The notes under the pieces were generated by a model that was not told the DNA's origin, did no database searches, and worked only from the letters and a program-made list of their open reading frames with translations. Positions 1-11,526 of a DNA stretch of 64,000 nt are shown here, piece after piece. This DNA is from Schistosoma mansoni (lineage: Eukaryota; Platyhelminthes; Trematoda; Strigeidida; Schistosomatidae). The DNA is taken from the NCBI RefSeq assembly GCF_000237925.1, contig NC_031495.1, positions 23,702,872 to 23,766,871 on the forward strand, read 5' to 3'. Numbering within the stretch: position 1 is the first letter of the stretch; every line of letters begins with the position of its first letter. Made by a program: the position numbers and the translations under genes.

Positions 1-311
1 GGTTTTCTCCACCTGGCTTCTTGCTCATTTCAACATTAGTCCGTCTAAGTTTAGATTGCTGATAAAACTTTTTATTATAAGTAATAATTAGTTATGCAGC
101 TGACTGACATCTATGGCTGATCAGTATCAACAGTCAGAAAATCTTAGTCCAGAGAACCATTTTAATTTCTTCCAAAAATGTATTACTTCAATGAATTTGT
201 TTCTGAAATAGGCTGTGTAATATAATCTCTTATACATTCAGATATGAATTTTTGAACACAAATAATGAATAATGGATATTATTTCATTTCCTATCTCCAT
301 ATAAATAATTG

Positions 312-3300
312 AGAAATTCAATTTCATATTTATCTACGCCTACACAGCTTCGTACGAATTCTGGACTAGAAAATTGTCTACATGATAATGTTACAGAAGA
401 AATATTTGGTTTAAATACGGTTGAAGAAGTGGTCAAATTTCTAATGGGAATTCTTTATCTTAGTATTATTGTTACTGGTTCAGCGCTTCGATTGCCAATG
501 TTTGATGAGTATGGCTTTCCAGCACAATATCCGTTAAGTCTATTTGGTTCTCCTCCATTAGATAGAAATACATTTTGTAAGTTATTCCGTACAAATTGTT
601 TATCCGTAGAAAATGACAGGATAATTATAAGATGGTTTAAGTGTTGTCGAGTTTTTTTAGTTGAATGTAGTCGATGATTAAAGTTGCTTTCAGATTAAAC
701 AAAACACTCAGTCAAATAAATTGTATTTTTACTAATTAGATTATTTCTTCATAGTCAAAAGTCAAGTACTCTCTTCGGATATTTCTACATTTCAACAAAA
801 TGTAAAGTACTGAGAAAAGGATAATTCTTTCTGTAATCAGTAGTATTCATTGTAATTAATGCGTTGTAATTGTACTTATTTACTTGGGGATTTAAAAAAT
901 GTAGATTTTTACCGTAAGACAACTGAACGTCTACGAAGTTTTATGTGTGAAGTACTGAAAGACTCTGCATTCGAACATAATAACTATTTAGTGTATCAAT
1001 ATTTTTGGAATTAATCAAGTAACTGATGTCATTATGTCTAGCTCAAAGATTATTTTTTCACTATTTATCTTTTTGTGGAGGAATCCAGATGATAACAATC
1101 ATTGGCTATCTGTATCAATACCCTCATAAATTGGAAGGGTTTCTGCCTGAAACTTATTTATGTAGTCGTTAAGAAGTCAACAACTTGGTTCTCGCTACTT
1201 TTTTATTGGGTATATCCTCAACCTCTGACGAACTCCTGTTTCTTAAAAGACTTGAATTTCGTCTATTCATTATTAACGTCATATAGATCAGTGATTTAAT
1301 GCAGATTCTGTAAACGGTTATACTGGGAATGTATTAAATCAGTCATCTGAATATATAAAATGTTTAAGAATTTTAAAATTGGTTTCATTTGCTTTGCGCT
1401 TATTTATTTTCCTTGAAATTTTTTTCATGTAGCCGATGGTACTTTGAATGGTGCACATGGCAGTGTGTTTAGCTTTTCAAATGTACAAGGTCTTGATCGT
1501 GTATTGGCTTCATTGCCTAATCGTCAAATGACAGTAGAAACTGTTCTCTACACTAGATTGGCTAGTCGCGTTCAACAATCTGTTTTAGGTCAATATGAAT
1601 CGGATTTCATATTTAAAAAGAAAGCAGTTGTTCTATTAGATCAGTAAGTTGTGTCATATGACACAAAATCCGTCATTTTAATTAGATGCTTGCGGTATAT
1701 TCGATTTCACTCATATTTATTTAGCTCGTTTATTTTAAAAAAATTCAGTAATATAACTACACAATTGATACACTTGAGTTTGCAGATCTTTTAATGTTTA
1801 CCATTTGACTGGGAATTATCGAACTAAGCACAATAAGTAAACATTTTTGTATAATCTGGAAATGATAATATTGTGAGTTTATCGAACATTTGGCATAGAA
1901 CTTGAGAGGTTCAGTTAATAGTTCTTTGTGATTGCTACTAGCCCTTGTACACATCGAAAATAGCTTCTGATGATTTCATATCACTTCTTGTCATCATTTT
2001 GAGGTGCTGGAAAAACATTGTTCAAACAAAAGGGTAATCTTGTCTTTATTGATAAAACTTGACGTAGCTTATTTTACAGCTAATTTACAGTTTCAAAATC
2101 TGCTCAATATAATAAAGTTGTTTGATAGTTGATCAGTATCATTGCTTATGCTAATCAGCATCTCTACCATTTGTATGTATTTTACACTACGTATTATTGA
2201 AAGCTTTACTGTACTCTTACCAATAGACTATGTCGTAAGGGACCTACATGCATATGAATTGACATAAACAAAATTGTCCCGATACAACCGATAGATCTGG
2301 ACTCATTTTCTCTAGCACTCTTCTACACCTCTTACTAAAGTTATTTAGTCAAAGAATGTTTTGTTCTAGCTTAAGCATTCATAATCTTCCTTTTAGTTTT
2401 TATCAATCTGATTAAGGTCACTAAGTGAGTAGGAAAGAGTAGTGTTCATAATACCCCCATGCAATTTTGTTTAATTTTTTGTTCGTCTGTGCCAAATGAT
2501 ATGTTCACCCATTTTTGGAATATTTGACATAGGTTTTGCATAATCACAAGAAGCTGGCACTTATAATCTATTTGATAAAAGCTAATCTCTTTAGTTTCTA
2601 AAGCTTAACGTCCACGCAATCATCTATCTATATAAATTAGAATTTATGGTGGCTCTTTTGTATTTTTATTACTATACAGACATAGCCTTGAAAAATCAAG
2701 TGAAATTGATGACCTCAAAAATTGCTCATCATTTTAACCTGAAATTTGTATAAATAATTCAACTACATGTGTTAACTTGGCTTCAAGCCACCAATTACAA
2801 TTCAAAATAACTTTTGCACAGGAAATATAAAACTATCTAGTACTGTTTAGTATCTAACTTAGTAATGGGCTGTCACTAAACTTCACGATTAGTCTTATCG
2901 AATGGCTACAGTGGTGCAACGATGATCATGGTCCAATTCAAATATTTATTTCCTGAGGTGCTTGAAACTCTTTTTATTACACCGACTGATTGCTGTTATA
3001 TATAGATTGTCGTAGTATCTCATCACTTGTTTACTTTTGTCTTCAGTTACTTGTTGGATTCTGTATGTTGTTACAGGAATTTCTCTTGTCGTTGGCTGTT
3101 CCTTTCGAGTTGTTTAATTATTCATTTTTTCTACTTGGATTGGTTAGACAAGACAATTAAATGTTATCATCAGTGGAATATTTCATGTTACACAAAGTTT
3201 TACTTTTGTCACACATTTGTGAAATTATTCACTTTGAAACTACATTCTTGTAAATTTATGTGTAACTCCAGTGTCAACGAGGGTTGCGCTAATTATCCAT

Positions 3301-3443
3301 CGTTTTATTTCTATTTTTATAGATTTCGTCATGATTTGGAAGATGTCGCTAGACAGGTCGATATAAATAACGGTGCTCGTGATATGCATCATCAGTATCG
3401 AGCTTTAGATCCTTCACTAATGCCTAATTATCCAGGGATTTGA
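312..3443 (+). CDS. Unidentified multi-exon gene, last three visible exons
   Basis: I do not recognise the product. Three coding stretches read on. The first, about 312 to about 634, holds a hydrophobic segment (LMGILYLSIIVTGSALRLP) followed by a Pro/Phe-rich stretch; its donor is uncertain. The second is 1433-1643, after a T-rich acceptor and ending at GTAAGT. The third is 3323-3443 and ends in TGA. Exons two and three join in frame: CA plus A makes Gln in LLDQFRHDLE, and the C-terminus is NPYPGI-like (PNYPGI). The gene enters from the left, so the N-terminus is missing. The pattern of a hydrophobic segment ending in LRLP, then a C-terminal LL-D-L motif, faintly recalls the UVRAG/Atg14 family, but this is a weak guess. 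An AATAAA-type signal lies near 3515. The exons are separated by introns of about 0.8 and 1.7 kb. Confidence 0.6.
635..1432 (+). other. Intron of the unidentified gene
   Basis: AT-rich sequence between coding stretches. The short open frames here are rich in Phe, Leu and Tyr and show no domain. I see no repeat or RNA gene. Confidence 0.5.
1644..3322 (+). other. Intron of the unidentified gene
   Basis: Starts GTAAGT and ends TTTTATAG. AT-rich, with no coding or repeat signal that I can support. Confidence 0.65.
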
Positions 3444-4639
3444 TTGATGATCAACAATACATATATAGTTATTTTTAAATGTGTACAAAATAATCAAGAC
3501 ATTTTTATCAAGTGTTAAATAAATCAACGCAAATGAAATACATATCATTGATCCCCTCTATTGTTGTGTATTCTTTATTACGATTCATGCTAAATTCTTA
3601 TTTACAGTTACCGCGTTCATAAACTGCAGTCACTTCATTATGATTTACTCTTAAAGTTGTCTTCCAATAATTTTTCTGCTTACTTTATCTAATAATTTTA
3701 CTTTTTTTTGATATTCTCTTTTATTTGATTTAATTTGTATCTATTTATTACTGTATCAATATATACCTAGTCGAGTTTTATTCATCATTAAAACTATCTC
3801 TTATTATGATGTAGCATAGAATGGCTGTAATTAACATCGAAAAAATATTTTTAGTATGTGTAATCAAACCGATTTACACAGAATTCATATCAACAAACTA
3901 CATAATGTTCTTTCTCAAAAAAGGCACTAATTTTATCATTTATATCTTTATTCTAATGTTGCTTATACATAAGTCTATGTAAACTAAGCTGCACCTTGTT
4001 TGTCTTATTTAATTACATAACATCAATAGCATTTTATTTTAGTATTTATTATTATCAAACACGGCTGTTGTCAACTTTTCTTACTTTACTATTTTCTTAT
4101 TTTTTTATTATAATTGAATATCATGAACTTAGTCATTTTCTCACACTTTGTTCTCTCTGTTTTCGGTTTCGTGTTCCTTTTTTTGCGGCGACTAGTTTAT
4201 ATTAATATTTATGTTTTTTAATTGGTACTATCCGATACCAGTAGTTTTCACTGTTTTAGTTTTTTTGGCATTACCAGTAAAAAGAATAATAATGGCGGAT
4301 TGTTTTTTTTTTAAAAGTGATTTTGTAAACGCACTTTAGTAATTTTTTTATTAATAATTATAATATAGAAATTATTTGCACTTATTCCTTCACCTTCTTG
4401 ATTACTATCCTTATTATTGCTTATTGAATGTTTGTTACTTTGGTCGGCTGAGTGTTTATGATAAATACTAAATGATTTAAAGGAAAGTTGATTCATTACA
4501 GTCAATGCAGTTGTATTTTGTTCATTGTTTATTATGTTGAGTGATGATTAGATTTTAACTTTATATATGTTTCAGTTTATTTCATATTTTATCGGACATC
4601 GATAATCATCCAATTAACTAGTGAATAGGATCTTTTTAT
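3444..4639. other. Intergenic AT-rich DNA
   Basis: 3' flank of the unidentified gene. It holds a likely poly(A) signal (AATAAA-type near 3515) and long T-rich tracts. The open frames are low-complexity hydrophobic strings typical of AT-rich DNA. Confidence 0.5.
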
Positions 4640-4935
4640 TACTTCTGTGATGTATGTCTGTCGACATAAGTAGTATGTGGTACTAATTGGAATTGAAAAC
4701 CGAGGAGCAGAAGGCTATGAAGTTCGACTTGAAGAAAACAGAAACGGAAATAGGAAATAATTGTGACTTGGAAGAATTATACTGAATTTGAAAGACAAAT
4801 GATGGAAGTTTGCAAATGAAGTATTCAATATATGGTTCTGATATTTTACCAAGAGATTCTGTAATTTTATATTTAAGTAAATTGGTTGTCCCCTTCTGTG
4901 TTCTCGTTCAGTACACTCCTAGTTGGACTTTATAG
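4640..4935 (+). repeat. Diverged interspersed repeat, copy 1
   Basis: Shares an ordered series of short blocks with 10560-10858: a block around TAAGTAGTATGTGG, a block around ATATGGTT, AGA/AGT-TCT before a T-rich stretch, and a 3' block like TTGTCCCC-TCTGTGTTCTCG. Spacing is similar in both copies, which suggests one old dispersed family about 300 nt long. I cannot name it. It could be an LTR or a SINE remnant. Confidence 0.45.
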
Positions 4936-5372
4936 ATTAGTAAGAGTATTTATTGTTTTTAATTCATGAAAATGTTTAAATTACCTACTACCATCCGGTA
5001 TCTAAAGTATGTTTGGAACAACATTGTAGTGAGATAGGTTGTGGGGAGTCTTAAATTCTGTCTCAATATTGTGAACTTTTATAAATATTTCGAAAACTTC
5101 CTTTATATGTATCAGATTTTAGTGCGAATCATTTTGTTTTCCCTCAGTTTCTATTTAAAGTTTTTTCTTTTGTTAATACAGAGTTACTCTGTTATCGACG
5201 TTTTAATTTTTCTCTCGACAAGCTTTTCTACACTCGTTAGTTCTTTTACTAACACTAAACATCAATGATCATCCATCATAATTTAACCGAATAATATTTA
5301 CATTCTCTGTTGATGGAAATTCGCTAATTTTTAACAATTTTCACTTTGAAATTTATAAAAATCTAGATATTG

Positions 5373-7483
5373 ATGATTCAGTCAAATTCAACATTATGCC
5401 TAAGAAATTTCTACGGAGTATTTAATTCTTTATTACGATCTGTTTCTACAACAGGACCATCTATAGGACCTGTTAGTAATGTCAACAATCTTTTCAATTT
5501 CAAGTTAGTTTATTGATGTCCTGTTATTACTCTGCTATGAATATGTTGTTTTTTCCTTGCATTTTAGTCAAGTTTATATAATTTTAATGTTATAGAAGTA
5601 TTATTCGGATTACAGAAAACCGATAATAGCAAATAAAAATCGTAATTGGCATGATACAAGTGTTACAATATGTAACTCATACTTCATTTTAATTGTGTCT
5701 ATGTTATTATCATTACCTGGTGTTATAACGAACATTAGCTTATAAAATAATAAAGAAAAACTAATAGACATTGTACGAACATTTCGTCCTAGTGTGAAAT
5801 TCTTCCAAGGGTTTGACGATTTCGTTGCTAGAAATCGAACCTGAGACCCTAAGGTCCTGCAGCCTCTGTGTTATTTGTAGGCAATCTCTACACTAGGAAA
5901 AAAACGTGCTGGTAGTTTCACATTGTAATAGTTATCAGTTCATAATATAAGCGATCTTCACAGACCTCATTCTAGAAATAATTGATTTTTTAGCTAGTTG
6001 TTGGATTTGTTTTTTCTCGATTTCAGTTTGACTGAAAGCATTTATGCATACCACTTTGATATTGATTCAAATGTAAATATTTCGCTCTCGTTATCAAGTG
6101 TTGCTTAATTAACTTTACTACTAGAAGTAGTAAATTGTGAAAATCGAATTTTATTTTCATGAAAATCAGAATCAACCCTATGATCTGTAATATTCTGCTT
6201 CAAAATTTCTTAAATATCAATAATTTTCTTCATTATCCGACTTTTCGAATGTCTTTTTTCGTTTGTTTATTTTGTTCACTAAATAAGATTTATTTCTCAT
6301 CCTTCGTTTTTTAATTACTCACAGAAATCTCGTTTATAAGATAGTAGATATTGACCAGTTGTCCTGCGAGCAATATATAAAAATGGGAAGGATAATAAAA
6401 AGGACACGCGTACGATTGACCTAATAATATCTATAGTTACCTAAGTAAACCAGATTATTTTCATTAATAACCTTGAAATGTTCACCAAATGAACGTGCTT
6501 CACTGGTTAAGGGTCGACATTTTCGCTTCTAAACTACTATAATGTTCAACATATCCAGGTATTTTTACATATTGTATTTTTGTTCATATGACAGATAAGG
6601 TTTTACTGTCGAATAAATATGAATACTTTATAGCAATGTGTAAAATATCAAATTAAGCTAAATTTTTTGCCAAGGGATTGCAATGGTAGTGAATTTTAAG
6701 CTGTAACTATTCGTGAAATAGATTCGAGTGATAGATATCACGTTAAATTTACTAAGACGGATTATTTCCATTTCCATCGGAATATTCTGGTTGAAAATCT
6801 CTATCGTAAAACGTAAACACGTTAATCTATTTTTTTAGTAGCTGTCAGCAAGTGATGTGTAAAGAAATATCTGATTCGTGCTGATGATGTCGTTCAGAAG
6901 GACGATGAAAGCTCCATGACCAAACCATCCAGCTCAGAGAACAAACCTACATCAAAATCACCCACTTGAGCTACAAATCTTCTCAACCATCTCAAATATC
7001 TGATTTGTTTTAACTGTATTTTGCTAGTGGAACAACTTATACCATTGACAACATGATAATTGCATAATCGAATTACATAATCGATCACCAAAAATATCTT
7101 TTTCATATATGTTTATGGTTGTTCGTAGTTAATTTATGTGCTCGTAGATGAATCATAGTTCATTTGTGAAAAATTAAAGTTCTCTTGATGAATTTATCTT
7201 GTGTATGCTCTTATGTGATATCATTTCGTTATTCCCAATAGTCATTTGATCACTACTATCACTCATGTAAATGCTTAAATTTAAAATACTTTTACATTTC
7301 AACAGTCAGTGGCGTGTTTTGCAGATACCATCCCGAAATCGCAGAAGTGAAGAGGTGAAGAAATATTATTCAGAAACTGGTGACTATAACCCTCCAAATC
7401 AAGATGCTATTGGTAGATTTAAACGTCTTCGTTGGGGTGCATATATTCATGCACGAAGTGGTCGGGCTAAACATTTATATAGG

Positions 7484-7523
<40 letters not shown>

Positions 7524-8242
7524 TTCTGTTATTATACATTATTTTATTTTGAAAATTATTTACAGAAATAACGTCATTGAATAATTTTGTTGTAACGAAG
7601 GGACATTGATATTGTATAGGTATTTAATCTAGTTTTCTCCATCTTTGTGATATGTAGACGAGTAATGAATAGTTATTTAAAGCAAATGAAGATCTGTGTA
7701 GTTTTGTGATGTAAATCAATAATTATGATTAACCGCAAGATGAACGAAAATAATTATTTTTCAACAGTGTATGTGTACAGTTTTATTTGCATGAATTGTA
7801 CTTACATGAGATCTACTTTTGTGTCACAGTGAACACATTACCTTGAAGTTACACATGGAAAAATAAGACATTTAACATTTTCAACTGCACTTTGTTTGTG
7901 CTGTTTATTTTCTATTTGTTCTCATAATAAAGTTTGTGGACGTATGAGAGTTATATTTGATTATCGTTTATTCATTGCTTTTTTACTGCTTTTTATTGCT
8001 TTTTACTTCAGTTTTTATTTATTTTTTCTTTTATATTGTTACACAGACGAAGTGAATCTGAATTAAATCGACGTTCTGAGCACATTTTGACCAATCGTGC
8101 AACAACTTTTTTAATAAATAATTTACTGAATAAACAATGGCGAACACCAAAATATTATCCAAATGATATTTATGAACCATATCATCAAAGAACCGGAGTC
8201 CCTTGGGATTATGGATTGCGGAAACCCAAATTCTTCCCTTAA
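5373..8242 (+). CDS. MRPL35: Mitochondrial ribosomal protein bL35m
   Basis: Large-subunit mitochondrial ribosomal protein. Exons: 5373-5507 (ATG; reads MIQSNSTLCLRNFYGVFNSL, then LRSVSTT, an Arg/Ser/hydrophobic mitochondrial presequence), 7325-7482 (or 7316-7482 with an alternative acceptor) and 8047-8242 (stop TAA). The second junction is exact: AG plus A gives Arg within HLYRRRSESE. Family evidence is the conserved bL35m core: GRFKRLRWGAYIHARSGR, a basic stretch, HILTNRATTFLINNLLNKQW, and the C-terminal D-x-Y-x-x-YH-x-RT box seen here as DIYEPYHQRT. The total is near 160 residues, close to the usual length for this family. The first exon is joined by phase (both ends phase 0 with acceptor 7325) and by its presequence character; a further small exon in between is possible. 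A likely poly(A) signal AATAAA is near 8394. A solo PLE terminal unit sits in intron 1. Confidence 0.85.
5760..5915 (-). repeat. tRNA-like SINE with hammerhead-like module
   Basis: Read on the - strand it has a GAGGCTGCAGGACC block, a pol III B-box-like GGTTCGATT (5833-5841) and then a tail with GGACGAAA (near 5780-5790) preceded by a degenerate GAAGA in place of CTGANGA. The order of B box then GGACGAAA is the same as in the other SINEs in this window, but the sequence differs, so I treat it as a separate subfamily. Confidence 0.55.
6877..6918 (+). ncRNA. Hammerhead ribozyme motif, core intact
   Basis: CTGATGA (6881-6887), a hairpin TCGTTC-AGAA-GGACGA (6890-6905), GAAA (6907-6910), the self-complementary AGCT (6910-6913) as a minimal stem III, then C6914 as the cleavage-site base. 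Stem I pairs CGTG (6877-6880) with CATG (6915-6918), including one G-U pair. All invariant core bases of the hammerhead are present. The tiny palindromic stem III suggests action as a dimer, as is known for hammerheads of PLEs and of the schistosome alpha SINE. Confidence 0.7.
6877..6993 (+). mobile_element. Solo Penelope-like terminal unit with hammerhead
   Basis: A 117-nt block matching the terminal repeats of the PLE at 56660-59312. It is flanked by an exact 12-nt direct repeat, AAATATCTGATT, at 6865-6876 and 6994-7005, which is the expected target site duplication. No coding sequence lies inside. The unit carries a hammerhead core at its left end and ends in the typical GAGCTACAAATCTTCTC tail. 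It lies in intron 1 of MRPL35. Confidence 0.8.
7486..7522. repeat. (TA)n microsatellite
   Basis: Runs of alternating T and A directly after the 5' splice site of intron 2 of MRPL35. Confidence 0.9.
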
Positions 8243-9300
8243 ATGTTAAAATGCTGTTTAGTTGGATTTATACATAAACTCTTTTTGATGATAATGCTTT
8301 TTATAGTTGATCACGTTAGGATTACAGGTAACGGTAGACATCTAATTCTGTTTTCTTATACTCTTATTACTCTTTCTCCATGGCTTTAAAGAAGAATAAA
8401 TTGAGAAAAGTGGACGAGGTACCAAATGGAATACAGCGAGTTGTGTTTTTGATGTTTTTGCAGTTGTTAGAGGGATTTGGTTACCTATTAATTTAATGTC
8501 AACGAGAAAAGCAGTAATAATTCCAAGTTAGGTGATGATATGTCAATAATGTGATAATGAGAAGATGATGATCATTGTTATGATAGTGGAACGAACTGCC
8601 AACTAGATCAGTAAGCAGAGTTGTCATGGTAACAAAGTACCGATAACGTAATACGATATGAGCATGTCCATGTCGCTGCTGTACTGGCTTTGCTTAGTGC
8701 ATCGGATTACAGATTGAGTCGTTTAAGTTGCTCTTCGATTAAGTCAGCCACTTAGTACGCTTATGGATGTGTAGAGTTCGAGATGTTCATCTTCTGTGTA
8801 GTCTTGCACGTTGCGTTAGGTTCGTAGTAGGGCTCAACACTTTATTGTGGCCCTTTATTTTGATGCCAATTAGATCGGACGAAGAGGTTATCTGCTGGTT
8901 CATCATTTTAGTGGCGATGTATCTGACTCCAATTAAATCGTTTGCTGATTGTGATCGAAATATAGATCCCGGCTACCGTTGTATATAATTACCGACTTAA
9001 ATCGTGTTAGTGAATAACGGAATTAAATAAATAAATTAATATATTTGTAATATTCCAGTAAGTAGAAAAATTAGATTTTCTGACGTTTTGTGACTCAGTG
9101 TAAGCCACTTCATAGAATAAATAACCAAATTCACATTAATCCAAGTTTAAATAGTACGATGGAACAACACTAACTTCGTATTGCTGATGTTTGATGTGTA
9201 GTGAGATTTAGTTGCATCCGATTGATTGCCTTTAAATATGATAAAATCAACTTAATTGTTTTAACTGCTGATGCATTACATGTAAATAAAATGATATAAT
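8243..9300. other. Intergenic; GC-richer block at 8577-9010
   Basis: 3' flank of MRPL35. About 8577-9010 is visibly less AT-rich than its surroundings. It starts with TGTTATGATAG and has open reading only by chance. It might be a solo LTR, but I found no matching ends or target duplication and do not call one. Confidence 0.35.
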
Positions 9301-9950
9301 TCTGTACGAGAGTTCACTGATTAGATGCGTGATTCATTTCAATGGATCAAAACGTGAAAAACAAAATTAAACACTTGAAGGCTGCGAAAAATTATTTGGT
9401 GTATTTGAAGGTATACCACATTGAATCTCCAGTCACTCTAAGCGTAATGAAGACATCACTCAAGAAGCTGCATATGTTTTCAAAATGTTTTGGGCTATCA
9501 GCTGGTCAATTTAAGGAGTAATGAAATCTTCGAATGTCATCACTTCTATAATTATTTATTTTGCTAGAATCATAAGACGGGCGATTAGGCCTTGAACAAA
9601 TTCCTTAAAAGTTGAAAAACTAGTTCGGGAATACAATGATTTAATTCTTGTTGCCTGCCGCAGTAAAAAAATAGTAGGCTGATGAACGAAATGCTTATCA
9701 TTCTACAACTGCTCAGATATATTGCGCAAGTTATATGCTTTGGAGGCTTGGAAATAAGTCAAAAGTATCCTCACTAATATAAAGTGTTTTCAAATACCAG
9801 CACATTCAGAAAACAAGTATCAATCGGCAAATCGATTGATACGCTTTATCTCTGATGATCTTCCAGAAGATAATTCAAGGATCGGTTTTTTGCTAAAAGA
9901 AGTCACCGAATGAATAACAAAGTATTATATCCCACTGGGAAAAAAGAACA
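9301..9950. other. Intergenic, no gene seen
   Basis: Mixed-composition sequence with stops in all frames. I see no recognisable domain, RNA or named repeat. Confidence 0.4.
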
Positions 9951-9954
9951 CTAT

Positions 9955-10090
9955 AAGGTAACAACGTTGATTAATGCATTATTAATAGTGATCCAGAGTG
10001 AACATCAAATCTAAGATGCAGGTACATCCAGCTGACGAGTCCCAAATAGGACGAAACTCCCATCCTGGATCCCACTACTAGCCACTATCC
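9955..10090 (+). repeat. Sm-alpha-type SINE fragment with hammerhead
   Basis: 3' part of the schistosome alpha-type SINE: a GATCCAGAGTGAACATC block, then the hammerhead module, then CCCACTACTAGCCAC and CCATCTTCGCTTAT. The tRNA-like promoter half is missing or unrecognisable. The same 3' half occurs at 61100-61200 and, decayed, at 12830-12930. Confidence 0.7.
10025..10070 (+). ncRNA. Hammerhead ribozyme of the alpha SINE
   Basis: Stem I ATCCAG (10026-10031) pairs perfectly with CTGGAT (10065-10070). The core is CTGACGA (10032-10038; the C is at the variable N7 position) and GAAA (10053-10056). Stem II is GTCC/GGAC around CAAATA. C10064 is the expected cleavage-site base. Stem III is reduced: A10056 can pair with T10063, but the inner bases are not complementary, so activity may be weak. 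Confidence 0.75.
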
Positions 10091-10559
10091 ATCTTCGCTT
10101 ATAAAAAAGAGTATTTTTTTTCAAGAAAACTTGAACAACTGATTTGGTTTGTTGAGTATAGATTTAGGAGAATGCAATATTAGTCGAATACCTATTTGAA
10201 ATAAGGGTGTCTTATTTCTTATTAGAGATCTTTTGGATTACATACGTCTTTTTACACAGTTTAAGTATGATTACTTAGCCATCATTTATATGATAAACAA
10301 TGACATTACTTAGGTCCCCATATCGAAATAGGTGACTTAGGATTTAAACGTGTTATTTATTGTTTGAAAAACTAGAACCATGTTCATTAAACCATTGTTT
10401 AATTAACTGATCTTGAATAAATTAAAGTTATGATTATAGCAGTTCTTAAAGTCAAAGACGTATGGTGTTCACAAATAATATAATCACTTGAACAACTTCA
10501 TTTGATTCCTCAATTATTAATTGTTTAGATAAAATTTTATACTCATAGTGTGGTGTGGT

Positions 10560-10858
10560 CTAGTTATATCCATATAAGTAGTATATGGTGATGTCGGACA
10601 CAGAATGTATTTCGGCAGAATATCGATAAGGAAAGAACAAGAATGAAGCGCAATCGGTACGAAAATGCATGAACAATGAAATCAGGGAAGACGGACTAAT
10701 ATTTGCAGAACGAACAGTTAAGATTGAGATAATTGATTGTTATTTTCCAAATTAACTGTTCACTATATGGTTATCAGAATTTAGTGATATAGTCTCTAAT
10801 TTGTGCTCAAATACATTCGATTGTCCCCAGTCGTGTTCTTGTTCACTACAATAGGATT
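10560..10858 (+). repeat. Diverged interspersed repeat, copy 2
   Basis: Same family as 4640-4935. It has TAAGTAGTATATGG near its left end and TTGTCCCCAGTCGTGTTCTTG near its right end, with a CACTATATGGTTATCAG block between. Confidence 0.45.
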
Positions 10859-11324
10859 CAAATTATTTTCTTTTCTAACTTATTTTAAATTGAATATTAT
10901 TTGTAAATCTAATCATTTGATATAAAATATATATGATACTTCATTATAAAAATAATATGAATTAAAACATTAGGATTAGTCATTTAAAAGATAATAATAA
11001 TTTATATCTTTAACTAGTAGGTAATACAAATTTATGTAAATTAAATTTCAATTTTAAAATTTACTCTTTTGTAAAACAATTTAGTTTTTCTATTCCCTTC
11101 ACTACAAAAGAAAAATTAAAAAAACCTAATCACATCAATATGCAATTTGGCTACGATTATTTATTAACCATTTATAGTTGAAAAAAATATTTTAAGTATT
11201 TTCAATTCAATATTATTAGTAATAATATTGATTGAAAAAATGTTAAATTTACAATTAACTTCTAAAATTTTGATGAATTCAACCCTAGAAATGCAGACAT
11301 GAAAATTTTTCGAATACATTTTAT
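10859..11324. other. Very AT-rich spacer
   Basis: Almost pure A/T with oligo-A and oligo-T runs. Nothing coding or structured is seen. Confidence 0.6.
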
Positions 11325-11329
11325 TAAAA

Positions 11330-11524
11330 TTTCAATAGTTGAGATCATGAGTTAGTTGAAGCTAGACTGTCATGGAAAAGCTTGGCGCGAAACAGGTAGG
11401 TTCAGCATTCGAATCTCGCGAGGCGGGATCGTGGATGAGGAACGGAACGAAACGACCGTCCAGTGCTTCCAGGTTTTCCATGATCGTCTAGGTTCAATTG
11501 ACTCATGATTTCAACTATGAAAAT
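11330..11524 (+). repeat. SINE copy with long inverted ends
   Basis: Left arm 11330-11385 and right arm 11469-11524 are inverted repeats of about 56 nt with about four in five positions matching. Between them lie a B-box-like ATTCGAATC (11407-11415), CGCGAGGCGGGATCGTGGAT, and the 3' part of a hammerhead (GAACGAAACG, then GTCCAGTGCTTCC). The CTGANGA half is deleted. The A-box half of the tRNA-like head is missing and replaced by the left arm. Confidence 0.65.
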
Positions 11525-11526
11525 AC

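Larger units (their letters stand above)
5508..7324 (+). other. Intron 1 of MRPL35 with two repeat insertions
   Basis: Holds a - strand tRNA-like SINE (about 5760-5915) and a solo Penelope terminal unit (6877-6993). The remainder is AT-rich with no coding signal. Confidence 0.55.

Noticed and set aside
3996-4205. Hydrophobic 69-codon frame as a membrane protein
   Set aside because: Low-complexity Phe/Tyr/Leu string expected from T-rich DNA; no splice or family support.
8767-8988. 73-codon frame as a gene
   Set aside because: Reads as chance open frame in a GC-richer block; no start context, no family.
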